A stretch of DNA of 28,750 bases from Collinsella sp. (GCA_014871665.1 WGSL01000024.1:1-28750); one strand, 5' to 3'; shown: positions 6,137 to 16,310, counted from the stretch's first letter. Translations and numbers: made by a program. The notes: generated by a model from the sequence alone, not told the origin.

Positions 6137-7342
6137 TTACGACAGCGCCACGCCGCCGAGCCAGCCCCAACGCACGCCAGAGCCAGTGCCATAGAAGCTA
6201 ATAAACGAATCAAGCGACTTAGACGTAATGGCACCCTCGTTGCTCATAACGATGCCGCCGCCAACGTAGATACCCACATGACCGTAGATAAGGCCCGGAG
6301 CACCCGTGCCGCTGTGCGAGGAATCGGCCACGATCATGCCCACCTGCAGCGCCGAGCGGTCGGAGCTATAGCACCATGCGTTAAACATGTCGCACGCATT
6401 GCCGCCAAAGTAGCCAACGCCGGCGTTACGGAAGACATTGGTGACCCACGCCGCGCACCAGTTCTGACCCGGCGAAGGCGTGGAGTAGCACGCGTTGACG
6501 ACAGCCTGCTGCTTGCCCGAGCCGGCATTCTGCTGCGGAGTTCCGGGCGCGTACGATCCACCACCCGAGCTCGAACCACCCGAGTAGGAATTGTTCTTGT
6601 TCGCGGCAGCCGCGGCAGCGGCAGCCTTCCTAGCGGCCTCCTCAGCCTGGGCGGCAGCGAGGATCTCGGAATCGCGCTGAGCCATGAGCTCCTTGACGTC
6701 GTCGGAAAGACCGTTCAGCACGGTCTGGACTTCTTGCTGCTTGGCCTGCATGTCCTGCATCTGGGCAGTCTGCTGGTCCTTGAGCTTCTCTAAGTCGGCC
6801 TTCTGCGACTCGAGCTCGGTCTTTTGCGCATCGAGCTCTTCCTGGATGGTCTGAATGTCCTCGATGGCGTCGCGGTCGCTCTTGTTGATCTTCTCAACGT
6901 AATGCGCGTTGGCGACGAGTTCCTCAAACGAGCCAGAGGCCAGCAGCAGCGACAGGATGTTCGTGCCGCCGGACTTGTAGCTGGCGGCCACGCGATCGGA
7001 AAGGTCGTTGCGCTTCTTCTTGAGCTCGGCCTTCTTTTCATCGATCTGGGCCTGCGTGTCGTCAATCTTGCCCTGGACATTCTCGATGTCGTTGAGGGTC
7101 TGGGCATTCTTGTTGGCCAGCGCCGCATACTCATTTGCGATGCTGTCGAGCTGGGCCTGAACCTCGTCGAGCTGGGCCTGGGCGGCATTCAGTTTATCGG
7201 TGGTTTCTTTGGAAGCCTCCGCCGCATGGGCGCGAGCGGGCAGGCCAAAAAGAACTGCCGCAGAAGCGGCGCCGAACAGGGCCTTGAGGGCAGTGCGGCG
7301 CGAGAGCTCCTGGGAAAGGATAGAATCGCTGTTTGGTGACAT
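6137..7342 (-). CDS. Secreted PcsB-like coiled-coil cell-wall hydrolase with C-terminal CHAP/NlpC-type domain
   Basis: 401 aa. The N-terminus LSRRTALKALFGAASAA then ARAHA is a signal peptide with an SRRTALK twin-arginine-like motif (residues 14-20), cleaved near residue 41. Residues about 42-235 are a long coiled coil rich in Gln, Asp, Lys and Glu (PcsB/RipA style, usually tied to the division machinery). An Ala-rich and Ser/Gly-rich linker follows (about 236-275). The catalytic domain holds NWCAAWV with the likely nucleophile Cys296 and YGHVGIYVGGG with His355, as in CHAP/NlpC-P60 peptidoglycan peptidases or amidases. The start has GGAG 6 nt upstream. It has its own promoter and is convergent with murB. 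Function as a septal or remodelling hydrolase is inferred from the family. Confidence 0.88.
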   Translation of the reverse strand: MSPNSDSILSQELSRRTALKALFGAASAAVLFGLPARAHAAEASKETTDKLNAAQAQLDEVQAQLDSIANEYAALANKNAQTLNDIENVQGKIDDTQAQIDEKKAELKKKRNDLSDRVAASYKSGGTNILSLLLASGSFEELVANAHYVEKINKSDRDAIEDIQTIQEELDAQKTELESQKADLEKLKDQQTAQMQDMQAKQQEVQTVLNGLSDDVKELMAQRDSEILAAAQAEEAARKAAAAAAAANKNNSYSGGSSSGGGSYAPGTPQQNAGSGKQQAVVNACYSTPSPGQNWCAAWVTNVFRNAGVGYFGGNACDMFNAWCYSSDRSALQVGMIVADSSHSGTGAPGLIYGHVGIYVGGGIVMSNEGAITSKSLDSFISFYGTGSGVRWGWLGGVALS

Positions 7343-7386
7343 ATGTACTCCGTTACATGCTTATTTATATGTCGCTCAACTCATAC

Positions 7387-7414
7387 ATATTAGCGTACAT
7401 CCGGCGCATCCCAA
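7387..7414 (-). promoter_or_regulatory. Putative promoter of the PcsB-like hydrolase
   Basis: On the minus strand TTGGGA (7414-7409) and TAATAT (7392-7387) are 16 nt apart, 45 nt before the start codon. The leader would be short (under 40 nt), so there is no room for a ydaO-type riboswitch. The remaining intergenic DNA up to galE shows nothing else clear. Confidence 0.4.
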
Positions 7415-7566
7415 CGATTTCCACGAACGGCAGCAAACCGTGTGGTCGGCGGCTCATATGCAAACGTCAAGGTCGAGGGTATGCCCACGCCAAACATTTC
7501 CATGAGTACGTTAGCATGTTCATCTGCTTTTCCTGCCCTGCACATTTTGGGTGCCCCTGCCTGCGC

Positions 7567-7572
7567 TATACT
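7567..7572 (+). promoter_or_regulatory. Putative -10 box of galE
   Basis: TATACT lies 37 nt upstream of the galE start. The best upstream match for a -35 (TTTTGG, 16-nt spacer) is poor, so only the -10 is proposed. Confidence 0.35.
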
Positions 7573-7609
7573 CCCCTGAAGAAGTGTTCCTGATTCGATA
7601 GGAGACTAC

Positions 7610-8671
7610 ATGTCCAAAGCACTCGACCCCAAAGACACCTGCGTCCTCGTAACCGGTGGCGCCGGCTTTATCGGCTCGCACACCGTCGTTCAGCTGCTCG
7701 AGGGCGGCTACCAGGTCGTCATCGTCGACGACCTCTCCAACTCCAGCGCCGTCGCCGTCGACCGCGTCAAGACCATCGTGGGCGAAGAGGCTGCCAAGAA
7801 CCTCACCTTCTACGAGGCCAACGTGCTCGACCGCGAGGCCATGAACAAGATCTTCGACACCCATCAGATCGACCGCGTCATCCACTTCGCCGGCTTTAAG
7901 GCCGTCGGCGAGTCGGTGAGCAAGCCCGTCGAGTACTACCACAACAACATCGAAAACACCCTGGTGCTCATCGACGTCATGCGCAACCATGGCTGCAAGT
8001 CCATCATCTTCTCGAGCTCCTCGACCGTCTACGGCGACCCGGACAACCCGCCTGTCACCGAGGAAGACCCCAAGAAGCCCGCAACCAACCCCTATGGCTG
8101 GACCAAGTGGATGATCGAGCAGATCCTTATGGACGTTCACACCGCCGACCCCGAGTGGGACGTCGTGCTGCTCCGCTACTTCAACCCCATCGGCGCCCAT
8201 CCGTCGGGCCTGATCGGCGAGGACCCCAAGGGCATCCCCAACAACCTGGTGCCCTATGTCGCGCAGGTTGCCGTGGGCAAGCTCGAGGCCGTTCAGGTCT
8301 TTGGCAATGACTACTCCACTCCCGACGGCACGGGCGTGCGCGACTATATCCACGTTTGCGACCTGGCCTCGGGCCACGTTGCCGCCCTCAACTGGATGAA
8401 CGGCAAGACCGGCGTCGAGATCTTTAACCTGGGCACCGGCACCGGTACCTCGGTACTCGAGGTCGTCGCCGCCTTCTCCAAGGCCTGCGGCAAGGAGCTG
8501 CCCTACGTGATCCGCGAGCGCCGCGCCGGCGACATCGCTGCCAACTGGTGCGATGCCTCCAAGGCCGAGCGCATGATGGGCTGGAAGGCTCAGTACGACA
8601 TCGCGGATATGTGCCGCGATAGCTGGAACTGGCAGAGCCACAACCCCAACGGCTTCTCCGACGCCGAGTAG
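7610..8671 (+). CDS. galE: UDP-glucose 4-epimerase
   Basis: 353 aa, extended short-chain dehydrogenase. It interconverts UDP-glucose and UDP-galactose (Leloir pathway, cell-envelope sugar supply) with bound NAD. Visible are the Rossmann motif TGGAGFIGSH (residues 15-24), IDRVIHFAGFKAVGESV, the Ser of SSSSTVYGDP, and the YxxxK pair Tyr162/Lys166 in PYGWTKWMIE. The C-terminal part has GTGVRDYIHVCDLA and RRAGDIAANWCD, typical of GalE rather than of epimerases for other sugars. The start ATG follows TAGGAGAC. It is monocistronic, with its own terminator, next to malQ and glgP. Confidence 0.96.
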   Translation: MSKALDPKDTCVLVTGGAGFIGSHTVVQLLEGGYQVVIVDDLSNSSAVAVDRVKTIVGEEAAKNLTFYEANVLDREAMNKIFDTHQIDRVIHFAGFKAVGESVSKPVEYYHNNIENTLVLIDVMRNHGCKSIIFSSSSTVYGDPDNPPVTEEDPKKPATNPYGWTKWMIEQILMDVHTADPEWDVVLLRYFNPIGAHPSGLIGEDPKGIPNNLVPYVAQVAVGKLEAVQVFGNDYSTPDGTGVRDYIHVCDLASGHVAALNWMNGKTGVEIFNLGTGTGTSVLEVVAAFSKACGKELPYVIRERRAGDIAANWCDASKAERMMGWKAQYDIADMCRDSWNWQSHNPNGFSDAE

Positions 8672-8694
8672 CAAAAACCTACATACCGTTCTTG

Positions 8695-8727
8695 CCCCGA
8701 TCTCACGTTGTGAGGTCGGGGCTTTTT
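8695..8727 (+). terminator. Intrinsic terminator after galE
   Basis: A 12-bp stem (CCCCGATCTCAC pairing with GTGAGGTCGGGG, one G-U) with a 3-nt loop is followed by CTTTTTC, 23 nt past the galE stop. Confidence 0.9.
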
Positions 8728-8776
8728 CATGGCATGTAACCATTCGCCGAAAATCGACCAACTTTTTTATCTTGCC

Positions 8777-8806
8777 TGTACATGTTTAAACAACATGTTT
8801 TACAAT
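8777..8806 (+). promoter_or_regulatory. Putative malQ promoter with palindromic operator
   Basis: A -10 box TACAAT (8801-8806) has a possible -35 TGTACA (8777-8782) at 18 nt. The spacer contains TGTTTAAACA (8783-8792, perfect palindrome), which also forms the longer repeat ATGTT-n5-AACAT. The GTTTAAAC core recurs twice in the treR-like/PTS intergenic region, and a related palindrome precedes the ABC operon. Control by a sugar regulator is inferred. Confidence 0.45.
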
Positions 8807-8891
8807 AGGCATATCGAATCAGAACATCGGAGGCGGACTGCGCACCCATCGGCAGACCGACCCCACAACAAGAAGGTTGGTGAGCGCATTC

Positions 8892-10397
8892 ATGGAGCGT
8901 GCAAGCGGCGTCCTCATGCCCGTCTCATCTCTGCCCGGACCATACGGAATCGGCGGCTTTGGCTGGAATGCCTACGACTTTGTCGATTTCCTCGCCTCGT
9001 GCAAACAACATTATTGGCAGATTCTGCCCCTTACGACGACTAGTTACGGCGATTCGCCTTACCAGTCGTTCTCGGCCCGCGCGGGCAACCCTAACTTCAT
9101 TGACTTTGCCGAGCTTATCGAGGCAGGGTATCTGGAGCAGCGCGATATCGACGGCGTGTACCTGGGCTCCGATCCCAGCAATGTCGACTACGGTGCTATC
9201 TTTGCTGGCCGCCGCCAAATCCTCGACCGCGCCGCCGAGCGCTTCGCCGCGAATAAACCAGCCGATTTCGACGACTTTATCCAGGCAAACGAGGACTGGC
9301 TCATTCCCTACTGCGAGTTTATGACCGTAAAGGAGGAGTGCGGGCTCAAGGCCTTTTGGGAGTGGCCCGAGGAGCTCCGCCGCCGCGGCGAGGCATCCAA
9401 CAAGATCTGCGCCGCCCATCCCGAGCGCATGCTTTACCACCAGATGACGCAGTATTTCTTCGATCGCCAGTGGAGCCGCCTCAAGGCCTATGCCAACGAG
9501 CGCGACATCCTGATCATCGGCGACCTGCCCATCTACGTCTCGCGCGACTCCGTCGAGATGTGGGCCACGCCCGAGCTCTTTAAGATCGACGCCGCCGGCA
9601 ATCCCGTCAGCGTCGCGGGAACGCCGCCCGACCAGTTCTCGGCCACCGGCCAGTACTGGGGCAACCCCATCTATGACTGGGATGCCATGGAAGCAGACGG
9701 CTTCTCTTGGTGGGAAGGCCGCATCCGAGCCGCCCTCGACATGTACAACATCATCCGTCTGGACCACTTCCGCGGTTTCGAGGCATTTTGGGAGGTGCCG
9801 TTCTCCTCTCCCGATTCGTCATATGGTTCGTGGACGCAGGGACCCGGCCTCAAGCTCTTCAAGGTGCTCGAGGAAAAGCTCGGCACGCTTCCCATCATTG
9901 CCGAAGACCTGGGCTTTCTTACCCCTGGTGTCATCGACATGCGCGACACCACGGGCTTCCCTGGCATGAAGATCCTGCAGTTTGCCTTTGAGGGCACCAA
10001 CTCGTACTACCTGCCGCACAACTACATTGCCAACACCGTCGCCTACGTCGGAACGCATGACAACGAAACGGCACGCGGCTGGTATGAGGGAACGGCCACC
10101 CCGCGTCAGCGCGAGCAGGCGGCCCTGTATGCCCACCAGCAGGCAGGCGAGTCCACGGCCGATGCGCTCAACCGCACCATCGCCGCCAGCGTGAGCGATA
10201 CCTGCATCTACACCATGCAGGACCTGCTCAATCTGGGCAACGAGGCGCGCATTAACACCCCCGCCACCCTGGGCGGTAACTGGACTTGGCGCATGCTTGA
10301 TGGCGCCATCACCCGCGAACTCGAGCACAAGCTCACCGGCTGGACCGAGACCTACTTCCGCATCCCATCGGAAGCCGAAATCGAGCTTCCTCAATAG
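8892..10397 (+). CDS. malQ: 4-alpha-glucanotransferase (amylomaltase), GH77
   Basis: 501 aa, cytoplasmic. It transfers alpha-1,4-glucan segments between maltodextrins, releasing glucose and making longer chains for the phosphorylase next door. The GH77 signature is complete: the N-terminal ASGVLMPVSSLPGPYGIG and YGDSPYQSFSA, GDLPIYVSRDS, the nucleophile Asp291 in IRLDHFRGF, the acid/base Glu338 in IAEDLG, and Asp390 in GTHDNET. The length is typical of the short bacterial form. I start at ATG 8892 because GGTGAG lies 7 nt upstream; TTG/GTG codons at 8877-8880 are too close to the AAGAAGG site. It is followed by a terminator and then glgP. Confidence 0.96.
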   Translation: MERASGVLMPVSSLPGPYGIGGFGWNAYDFVDFLASCKQHYWQILPLTTTSYGDSPYQSFSARAGNPNFIDFAELIEAGYLEQRDIDGVYLGSDPSNVDYGAIFAGRRQILDRAAERFAANKPADFDDFIQANEDWLIPYCEFMTVKEECGLKAFWEWPEELRRRGEASNKICAAHPERMLYHQMTQYFFDRQWSRLKAYANERDILIIGDLPIYVSRDSVEMWATPELFKIDAAGNPVSVAGTPPDQFSATGQYWGNPIYDWDAMEADGFSWWEGRIRAALDMYNIIRLDHFRGFEAFWEVPFSSPDSSYGSWTQGPGLKLFKVLEEKLGTLPIIAEDLGFLTPGVIDMRDTTGFPGMKILQFAFEGTNSYYLPHNYIANTVAYVGTHDNETARGWYEGTATPRQREQAALYAHQQAGESTADALNRTIAASVSDTCIYTMQDLLNLGNEARINTPATLGGNWTWRMLDGAITRELEHKLTGWTETYFRIPSEAEIELPQ

Positions 10398-10445
10398 GAG
10401 CCACCGCGCCCGACCCCGCCCCACCGTGCGGACGCGACCGCTTTT

Positions 10446-10487
10446 CCCGCGCGAGGCCACTCCAATCCCCTCGCGCGGGCTTCTTTT
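10446..10487 (+). terminator. Intrinsic terminator between malQ and glgP
   Basis: A perfect 11-bp stem CCCGCGCGAGG/CCTCGCGCGGG with a 12-nt loop is followed by CTTCTTTT. It lies about 50 nt after the malQ stop, so glgP either has its own start site or depends on read-through. No good promoter is seen in the 39 nt that follow. Confidence 0.8.
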
Positions 10488-10526
10488 GAATTTCTGACAT
10501 GTCGTCAACTCGCCACAGGAGGAAAC

Positions 10527-12794
<2,268 letters not shown>

Positions 12795-12824
12795 TTTCGT
12801 TTCCTTTACCCATCCTCTTGAAAG

Positions 12825-12855
12825 CGGAGTCGTGGCAACGCGGCTCCGTTTTTTT
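12825..12855 (+). terminator. Intrinsic terminator after glgP
   Basis: A 10-bp stem (CGGAGTCGTG with CGCGGCTCCG, three G-U pairs) is capped by a GCAA tetraloop and followed by seven T residues, 30 nt past the glgP stop. Confidence 0.92.
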
Positions 12856-12892
12856 GCCCGCGTGTTGCCCGTGGCCCGCCTCGACCAAATCG

Positions 12893-13188
12893 TCTCAATC
12901 TGTAACACCCACTCGGCCAAAACGGTCCTACCTGTTACAGATCAAGACAAACCGATCCTTTCCCTAGGGTTTATCTCAATCTGTAACATCTAACGTCCGA
13001 AATCCGCCCTTACTGTTACAGATTGAGACAAAAGGATAAGCCGGCTAATACAATCTCGTTCTGTAACAGGTAGCTGCCGAAATCAGCCTCCCGTGTTACA
13101 GATCGAGATGAAAGGATAGGCAGCTCGATGCTGTCTCAATCTGTAACATCTAGACCCAATTTGGCCCTCCTCCTGTTACAGATTGAGA
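12893..13188. repeat. BIME-like array: eight 15-bp repeats in alternating orientation, 40-bp period
   Basis: The repeat TCTCAATCTGTAACA (or its complement) starts at 12893(+), 12933(-), 12974(+), 13014(-), 13054(+), 13094(-), 13134(+) and 13174(-). The steps are 40, 41, 40, 40, 40, 40 and 40 bp. Five of the eight copies are identical; the rest differ by one or two bases. The copies pair as four hairpins, each with exactly 25 nt between arms. Those interiors differ but keep a CC(G/A)AAA-like centre. The DNA between hairpins is 25-26 nt, and two of the three spacers share AAAGGATA. The array sits between the convergent glgP and ABC operon, past the glgP terminator. Bases 12856-12892 and 13189-13213 show nothing else. 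Confidence 0.9.
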
Positions 13189-13213
13189 CAAACTGACAGA
13201 CGAACGGTCCCAA

Positions 13214-13256
13214 CACAAAGAAAGGCTCCCCTCTCGCCCAGTGGACGGGAGGGGAG
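13214..13256 (-). terminator. Intrinsic terminator of the sugar ABC operon
   Basis: The stem CTCCCCTC (13226-13233) with GAGGGGAG (13249-13256), extended by further pairs inside, is followed on the minus strand by CCTTTCTTTG. It lies about 75 nt past the ATPase stop. On the plus strand only a short TCTTAT follows, so the direction is mainly minus. Confidence 0.7.
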
Positions 13257-13328
13257 TCTTATATGTGACCGCGGCAAAAGGATGGCAATACCGCAGTCGC
13301 CCAAAGGGAGGGCCTGGATGCACCGGGC

Positions 13329-14528
13329 CTAGATAAGGTTCTTGCCAGACACCTTATCGAAGAGATGGGTCGCGTTCTTCTCGAACTTGAACCAGATGGA
13401 GTCGCCCGCCTTGAGCGCACCCTTGGCCTCAAGGTCGACAACGGGAATGATCAGGACGAACTGGCCATCGGGAGCGGTCACGTGGACATGCTCGGTCGAA
13501 CCCATGAGCTCGGTCACCTCGACGGTACCCTGGAGCGCACCCTCCTCGCCCTTGTCGGCAAGCAGAATCTGCTCGGGGCGCACGCCGGCCGTAATCTCCT
13601 TCACGTCGCCGCCGTCCCAGTTGAGAGCAAGCTGAGAGCAGGTCTCGGGGGCGAGCGCCACGTTCATATCCTCGGTCTTGACGGTGAAGCCGTTGCCCGA
13701 GCGCGCCAGCTGGGCATCGAAGAAGTTCATCTGCGGCACGCCGATAAAGCCGGCAACGAAGATGTTCGCGGGATGGTTGAAGACCTCCTGCGGGGTGGCG
13801 ATCTGCTGGACGACGCCGTCCTTCATGACCACAATGCGATCGCCGAGGGTCATGGCCTCGGTCTGGTCGTGGGTGACGTAGATGAACGTGCCCTTGATCT
13901 CGTGGCGCAGCTTGATGAGTTCGGCACGCATCTGGTTACGAAGCTTAGCGTCCAGGTTGGACAGCGGCTCGTCCATCAGGAAGACCTTAGGATCACGCAC
14001 GATGGCGCGGCCGATAGCGACACGCTGGCGCTGGCCGCCCGAAAGCGCCTTGGGCTTGCGGTCGAGGTACTCGGTGATACCCAAGATCTCGGCAGCGGAG
14101 CGAACCTTGCGGTCGATCTCGTCTTTGGGGACCTTCTTGAGCTCAAGCGTAAACGCCATGTTCTCGTACACCGTCATGTTGGGGTACAGAGCGTAGCTCT
14201 GGAACACCATGGCGATGTCGCGGTCCTTGGGCGCCACGTCGTTGACGCGCTTGCCGTCGATGAGCACATCGCCCGAGGTAATGTCCTCCAGGCCGGCAAC
14301 CATGCGCATCGTCGTGGACTTACCGCAGCCAGAGGGACCAACGAGAACGACGAACTCCTGGTCGTGAACGGTGAGGTTGAAGTCCTCTACAGCGAGCACG
14401 CCATCCTCGGTAACCTTAAGGTTATGCTTCTTCTCCTCGGTCTTCTTCTTTTTGCCAAAGAAGCCCTTCTTTTTGGACTCGGTGTTGGGATACACCTTCT
14501 GAACATGTTTGAGAACGATCTCGGCCAT
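13329..14528 (-). CDS. Sugar ABC transporter ATP-binding protein, UgpC/MsmX/MalK type
   Basis: 399 aa, inner face of the membrane; powers carbohydrate uptake by the two permeases encoded upstream. The ATPase domain has Walker A GPSGCGKST (residues 64-72), the Q-loop YALYPNM, the signature LSGGQRQRVAIGRA, Walker B VFLMDEPLSNLD and the H-loop THDQTEAM. The C-terminal regulatory/OB (TOBE) region (about 275-399) is the kind seen in MalK and MsmX. A lysine-rich insertion (about residues 16-43, with KKKGFFGKKKK) interrupts the first beta sheet and is absent from E. coli MalK. One such ATPase often serves several transporters, so its substrate range may be broader than this operon. The start follows AAAGGT. 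Confidence 0.93.
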   Translation of the reverse strand: MAEIVLKHVQKVYPNTESKKKGFFGKKKKTEEKKHNLKVTEDGVLAVEDFNLTVHDQEFVVLVGPSGCGKSTTMRMVAGLEDITSGDVLIDGKRVNDVAPKDRDIAMVFQSYALYPNMTVYENMAFTLELKKVPKDEIDRKVRSAAEILGITEYLDRKPKALSGGQRQRVAIGRAIVRDPKVFLMDEPLSNLDAKLRNQMRAELIKLRHEIKGTFIYVTHDQTEAMTLGDRIVVMKDGVVQQIATPQEVFNHPANIFVAGFIGVPQMNFFDAQLARSGNGFTVKTEDMNVALAPETCSQLALNWDGGDVKEITAGVRPEQILLADKGEEGALQGTVEVTELMGSTEHVHVTAPDGQFVLIIPVVDLEAKGALKAGDSIWFKFEKNATHLFDKVSGKNLI

Positions 14529-14545
14529 GTCTTTACCTTTCGATG

Positions 14546-14572
14546 TGCGGCGCCGCGCTGAGGGGCGCCGCA
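14546..14572 (-). promoter_or_regulatory. Intercistronic hairpin before the ABC ATPase gene
   Basis: A perfect 9-bp inverted repeat TGCGGCGCC/GGCGCCGCA with a 9-nt loop lies in the 68-nt gap between the second permease gene and the ATPase gene. No U-tract follows on the minus strand. It is more likely an mRNA stability or processing element than a full terminator. Confidence 0.6.
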
Positions 14573-14596
14573 GAAACTTGCAAAACAGTTACGGCA

Positions 14597-15436
14597 TCAG
14601 CCCTTGACGGCACCTGCCACCACGCCGTCGATGATGTACTTCTGGCAGAGGATGTACATGATGACGATGGGGATAACGACCATCATGATGCAGGCCATCA
14701 TGGGGCCGAGCTCGACGTGGCCATAGCCGCCGCGGAAGTACTGGATCAAGATAGGAATGGTCTTGTACTTGGTGGAGTCGAGGGTGAGGTAGGGCAGCAG
14801 GTAGTCGTTCCAGACCCACATGGTCTCGAGAATGCCGACCGAAAGATAGGTGGGCTTCATGATGGGAAGGACGATTTTAAAGAACACCTGGACCGGGTTG
14901 CAGCCGTCGATCATGGCCGCCTCCTCGATCTCGAGCGGGATGTTCTTTACAAAGCCGGCGAACATAAAGACCGCCAGGCCTGCGCCAAAGCCAAGGTAGA
15001 TAAAGCAGATGTTGAACGGCGTGTTGAAGCCGATGCGGTCCGCCAAATTGGACAGCGTGAACATGAGCATCTGGAACGGCACGACCATCGAGAACACGAA
15101 CAGGTAATAGAAGAAGTTCGAGATCTTGTTGTTGACGCGCACCACGTACCAAGCGCACATGGAGCAGCACACCAAAATCAGCACGACCGACGTGACCGTG
15201 ATAATGAGCGAGTACATAAACGCCGAGGCAAAGCCCTGCTCGTTAAGGGCGTGCACGTAGTTTGCAAGGCCGTTGAACGTCTCGGGCGTGAGCAAATCGA
15301 ATGCCGTGGTGGTGCTGATTGCAGTTCCCTTTTTAAAGGAATTGAGCGCAATCATGAACACGGGGTAGATCCACGCGAGCGACAGGATCGTAAAGAAAAT
15401 CGAGAGCGCGCGGTTGATAACCTTATCGCGTTTCAT
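14597..15436 (-). CDS. Sugar ABC transporter permease, MalG type
   Basis: 279 aa with six predicted membrane helices (the first at about residues 10-31). The coupling helix carries the EAA motif EEAAMIDGCNPVQVFFKIVLPIMKP, split here as EEAAMIDGCN then VFFKIVLPIMKP (about residues 185-210), which docks on the ATPase. Length and topology match MalG/MsmG-type inner-membrane components of the CUT1 family, which take oligosaccharides. Its ATG overlaps the stop of the upstream permease gene by one base (TAATG), a sign of translational coupling and fixed stoichiometry. Confidence 0.93.
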   Translation of the reverse strand: MKRDKVINRALSIFFTILSLAWIYPVFMIALNSFKKGTAISTTTAFDLLTPETFNGLANYVHALNEQGFASAFMYSLIITVTSVVLILVCCSMCAWYVVRVNNKISNFFYYLFVFSMVVPFQMLMFTLSNLADRIGFNTPFNICFIYLGFGAGLAVFMFAGFVKNIPLEIEEAAMIDGCNPVQVFFKIVLPIMKPTYLSVGILETMWVWNDYLLPYLTLDSTKYKTIPILIQYFRGGYGHVELGPMMACIMMVVIPIVIMYILCQKYIIDGVVAGAVKG

Positions 15437-16290
15437 TACTGCTGCACCTCCTTGGACCTCGTGGCCTTAAGCTGAATCATGGAGATGGCTACGACCAGGA
15501 TGCAGAAGATAACCGCCTTGGCCTGACCGATGCCCTGCCATGCGATGCCGGCACGCGAGTAGAACGTGTTGTAGATGTTCAGGGCGAGCATCTCGGTGGA
15601 GTGCGCGGGGGCGCCGCCGGTAAGGGCGAGGTTCTGGTCGAACAGCTTAAAGCCGTTGGTGATGGACAGGAACAGGCAGATGGTAATCGTCGGCATCAGA
15701 TTGGGGATCTTAACCTTCCAGAACGTCTGCCATGCCGTGGCACCGTCAACCTTGGCGGCCTCGATGTAGTCGGACGGAATGGACTGCAGACCGGCGATGT
15801 AGATGATCATCATGTAGCCGACCTGCTGCCACAGGGTCAGGATGATAAGGCCCCAGAAGCCAGCAGCAGAGTTAAGGGCGATGAGCTGGGCGCCGATGTT
15901 GGAGAGCAGGCAGTTGATCAAGATCTGCCAGATGTAGCCCAGCACGATGCCGCCGATCAGGTTAGGCATAAAGAAGATCGTACGGAAGATGTTGGTGCCT
16001 TTGAGCGCCTTGCGGGTGAGCGCCTGCGCAATTGCCAGGGCGATCACGTTGATGAGCACCGTCGACAGGAAGGCAAACGCCACGGTAAAGAAGAACGACG
16101 TGGCAAACTGCGGATCGGACAGCGCGCGCACGTAGTTCGCGATACCGACAAAGTGCGCGTTGTTAATGGTAATAAACTGGCAGAACGAGAGATAGAAGCC
16201 CTGGATAAAAGGGATCACGAACCCGATCATAAACGCCAGGCACGTGGGCAGCATAAAGAGCGGCCACCAGCGCTTGAGTGCTTTGCCCAT
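15436..16290 (-). CDS. Sugar ABC transporter permease, MalF type (short form)
   Basis: 284 aa with six predicted membrane segments (the first at about residues 10-31). The EAA coupling motif is YIEAAKVDGATAWQTFWKVK then IPNLMPT (about residues 185-212). It lacks the extra N-terminal helices and big periplasmic loop of E. coli MalF and is like the shorter CUT1 permeases such as MsmF or LacF. The start follows GAAAGGACCC. It ends one base into the next permease gene. Together with 14597-15436 it forms the membrane channel for the binding protein at 16378-17694. Confidence 0.93.
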   Translation of the reverse strand: MGKALKRWWPLFMLPTCLAFMIGFVIPFIQGFYLSFCQFITINNAHFVGIANYVRALSDPQFATSFFFTVAFAFLSTVLINVIALAIAQALTRKALKGTNIFRTIFFMPNLIGGIVLGYIWQILINCLLSNIGAQLIALNSAAGFWGLIILTLWQQVGYMMIIYIAGLQSIPSDYIEAAKVDGATAWQTFWKVKIPNLMPTITICLFLSITNGFKLFDQNLALTGGAPAHSTEMLALNIYNTFYSRAGIAWQGIGQAKAVIFCILVVAISMIQLKATRSKEVQQ

Positions 16291-16310
16291 AAAAGGGTCC
16301 TTTCAATATG

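Noticed and set aside
5953..6234. Small ORFs crossing element E2 on both strands
   Set aside because: Their similar translations on both strands come from the perfect inverted repeat being read twice; there is no ribosome site or codon signal.
7343..7609. c-di-AMP (ydaO) riboswitch before the wall hydrolase
   Set aside because: The predicted leader is under 40 nt and none of the conserved riboswitch segments is visible.
7520..8761. A 413-codon minus-strand frame opposite galE
   Set aside because: Antisense shadow of galE; it runs through the galE terminator and has no ribosome site or known motif.
12893..13188. CRISPR array
   Set aside because: The repeats are only 15 bp, alternate in orientation, and the intervening sequences share a centre. 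No cas gene is present. A BIME-like array fits better.
13365..14561. A 398-codon plus-strand frame opposite the ABC ATPase
   Set aside because: Antisense shadow; all ATPase motifs are on the minus strand. Similar shadows opposite cstA, the LacI-type gene and the PTS gene were dropped for the same reason.
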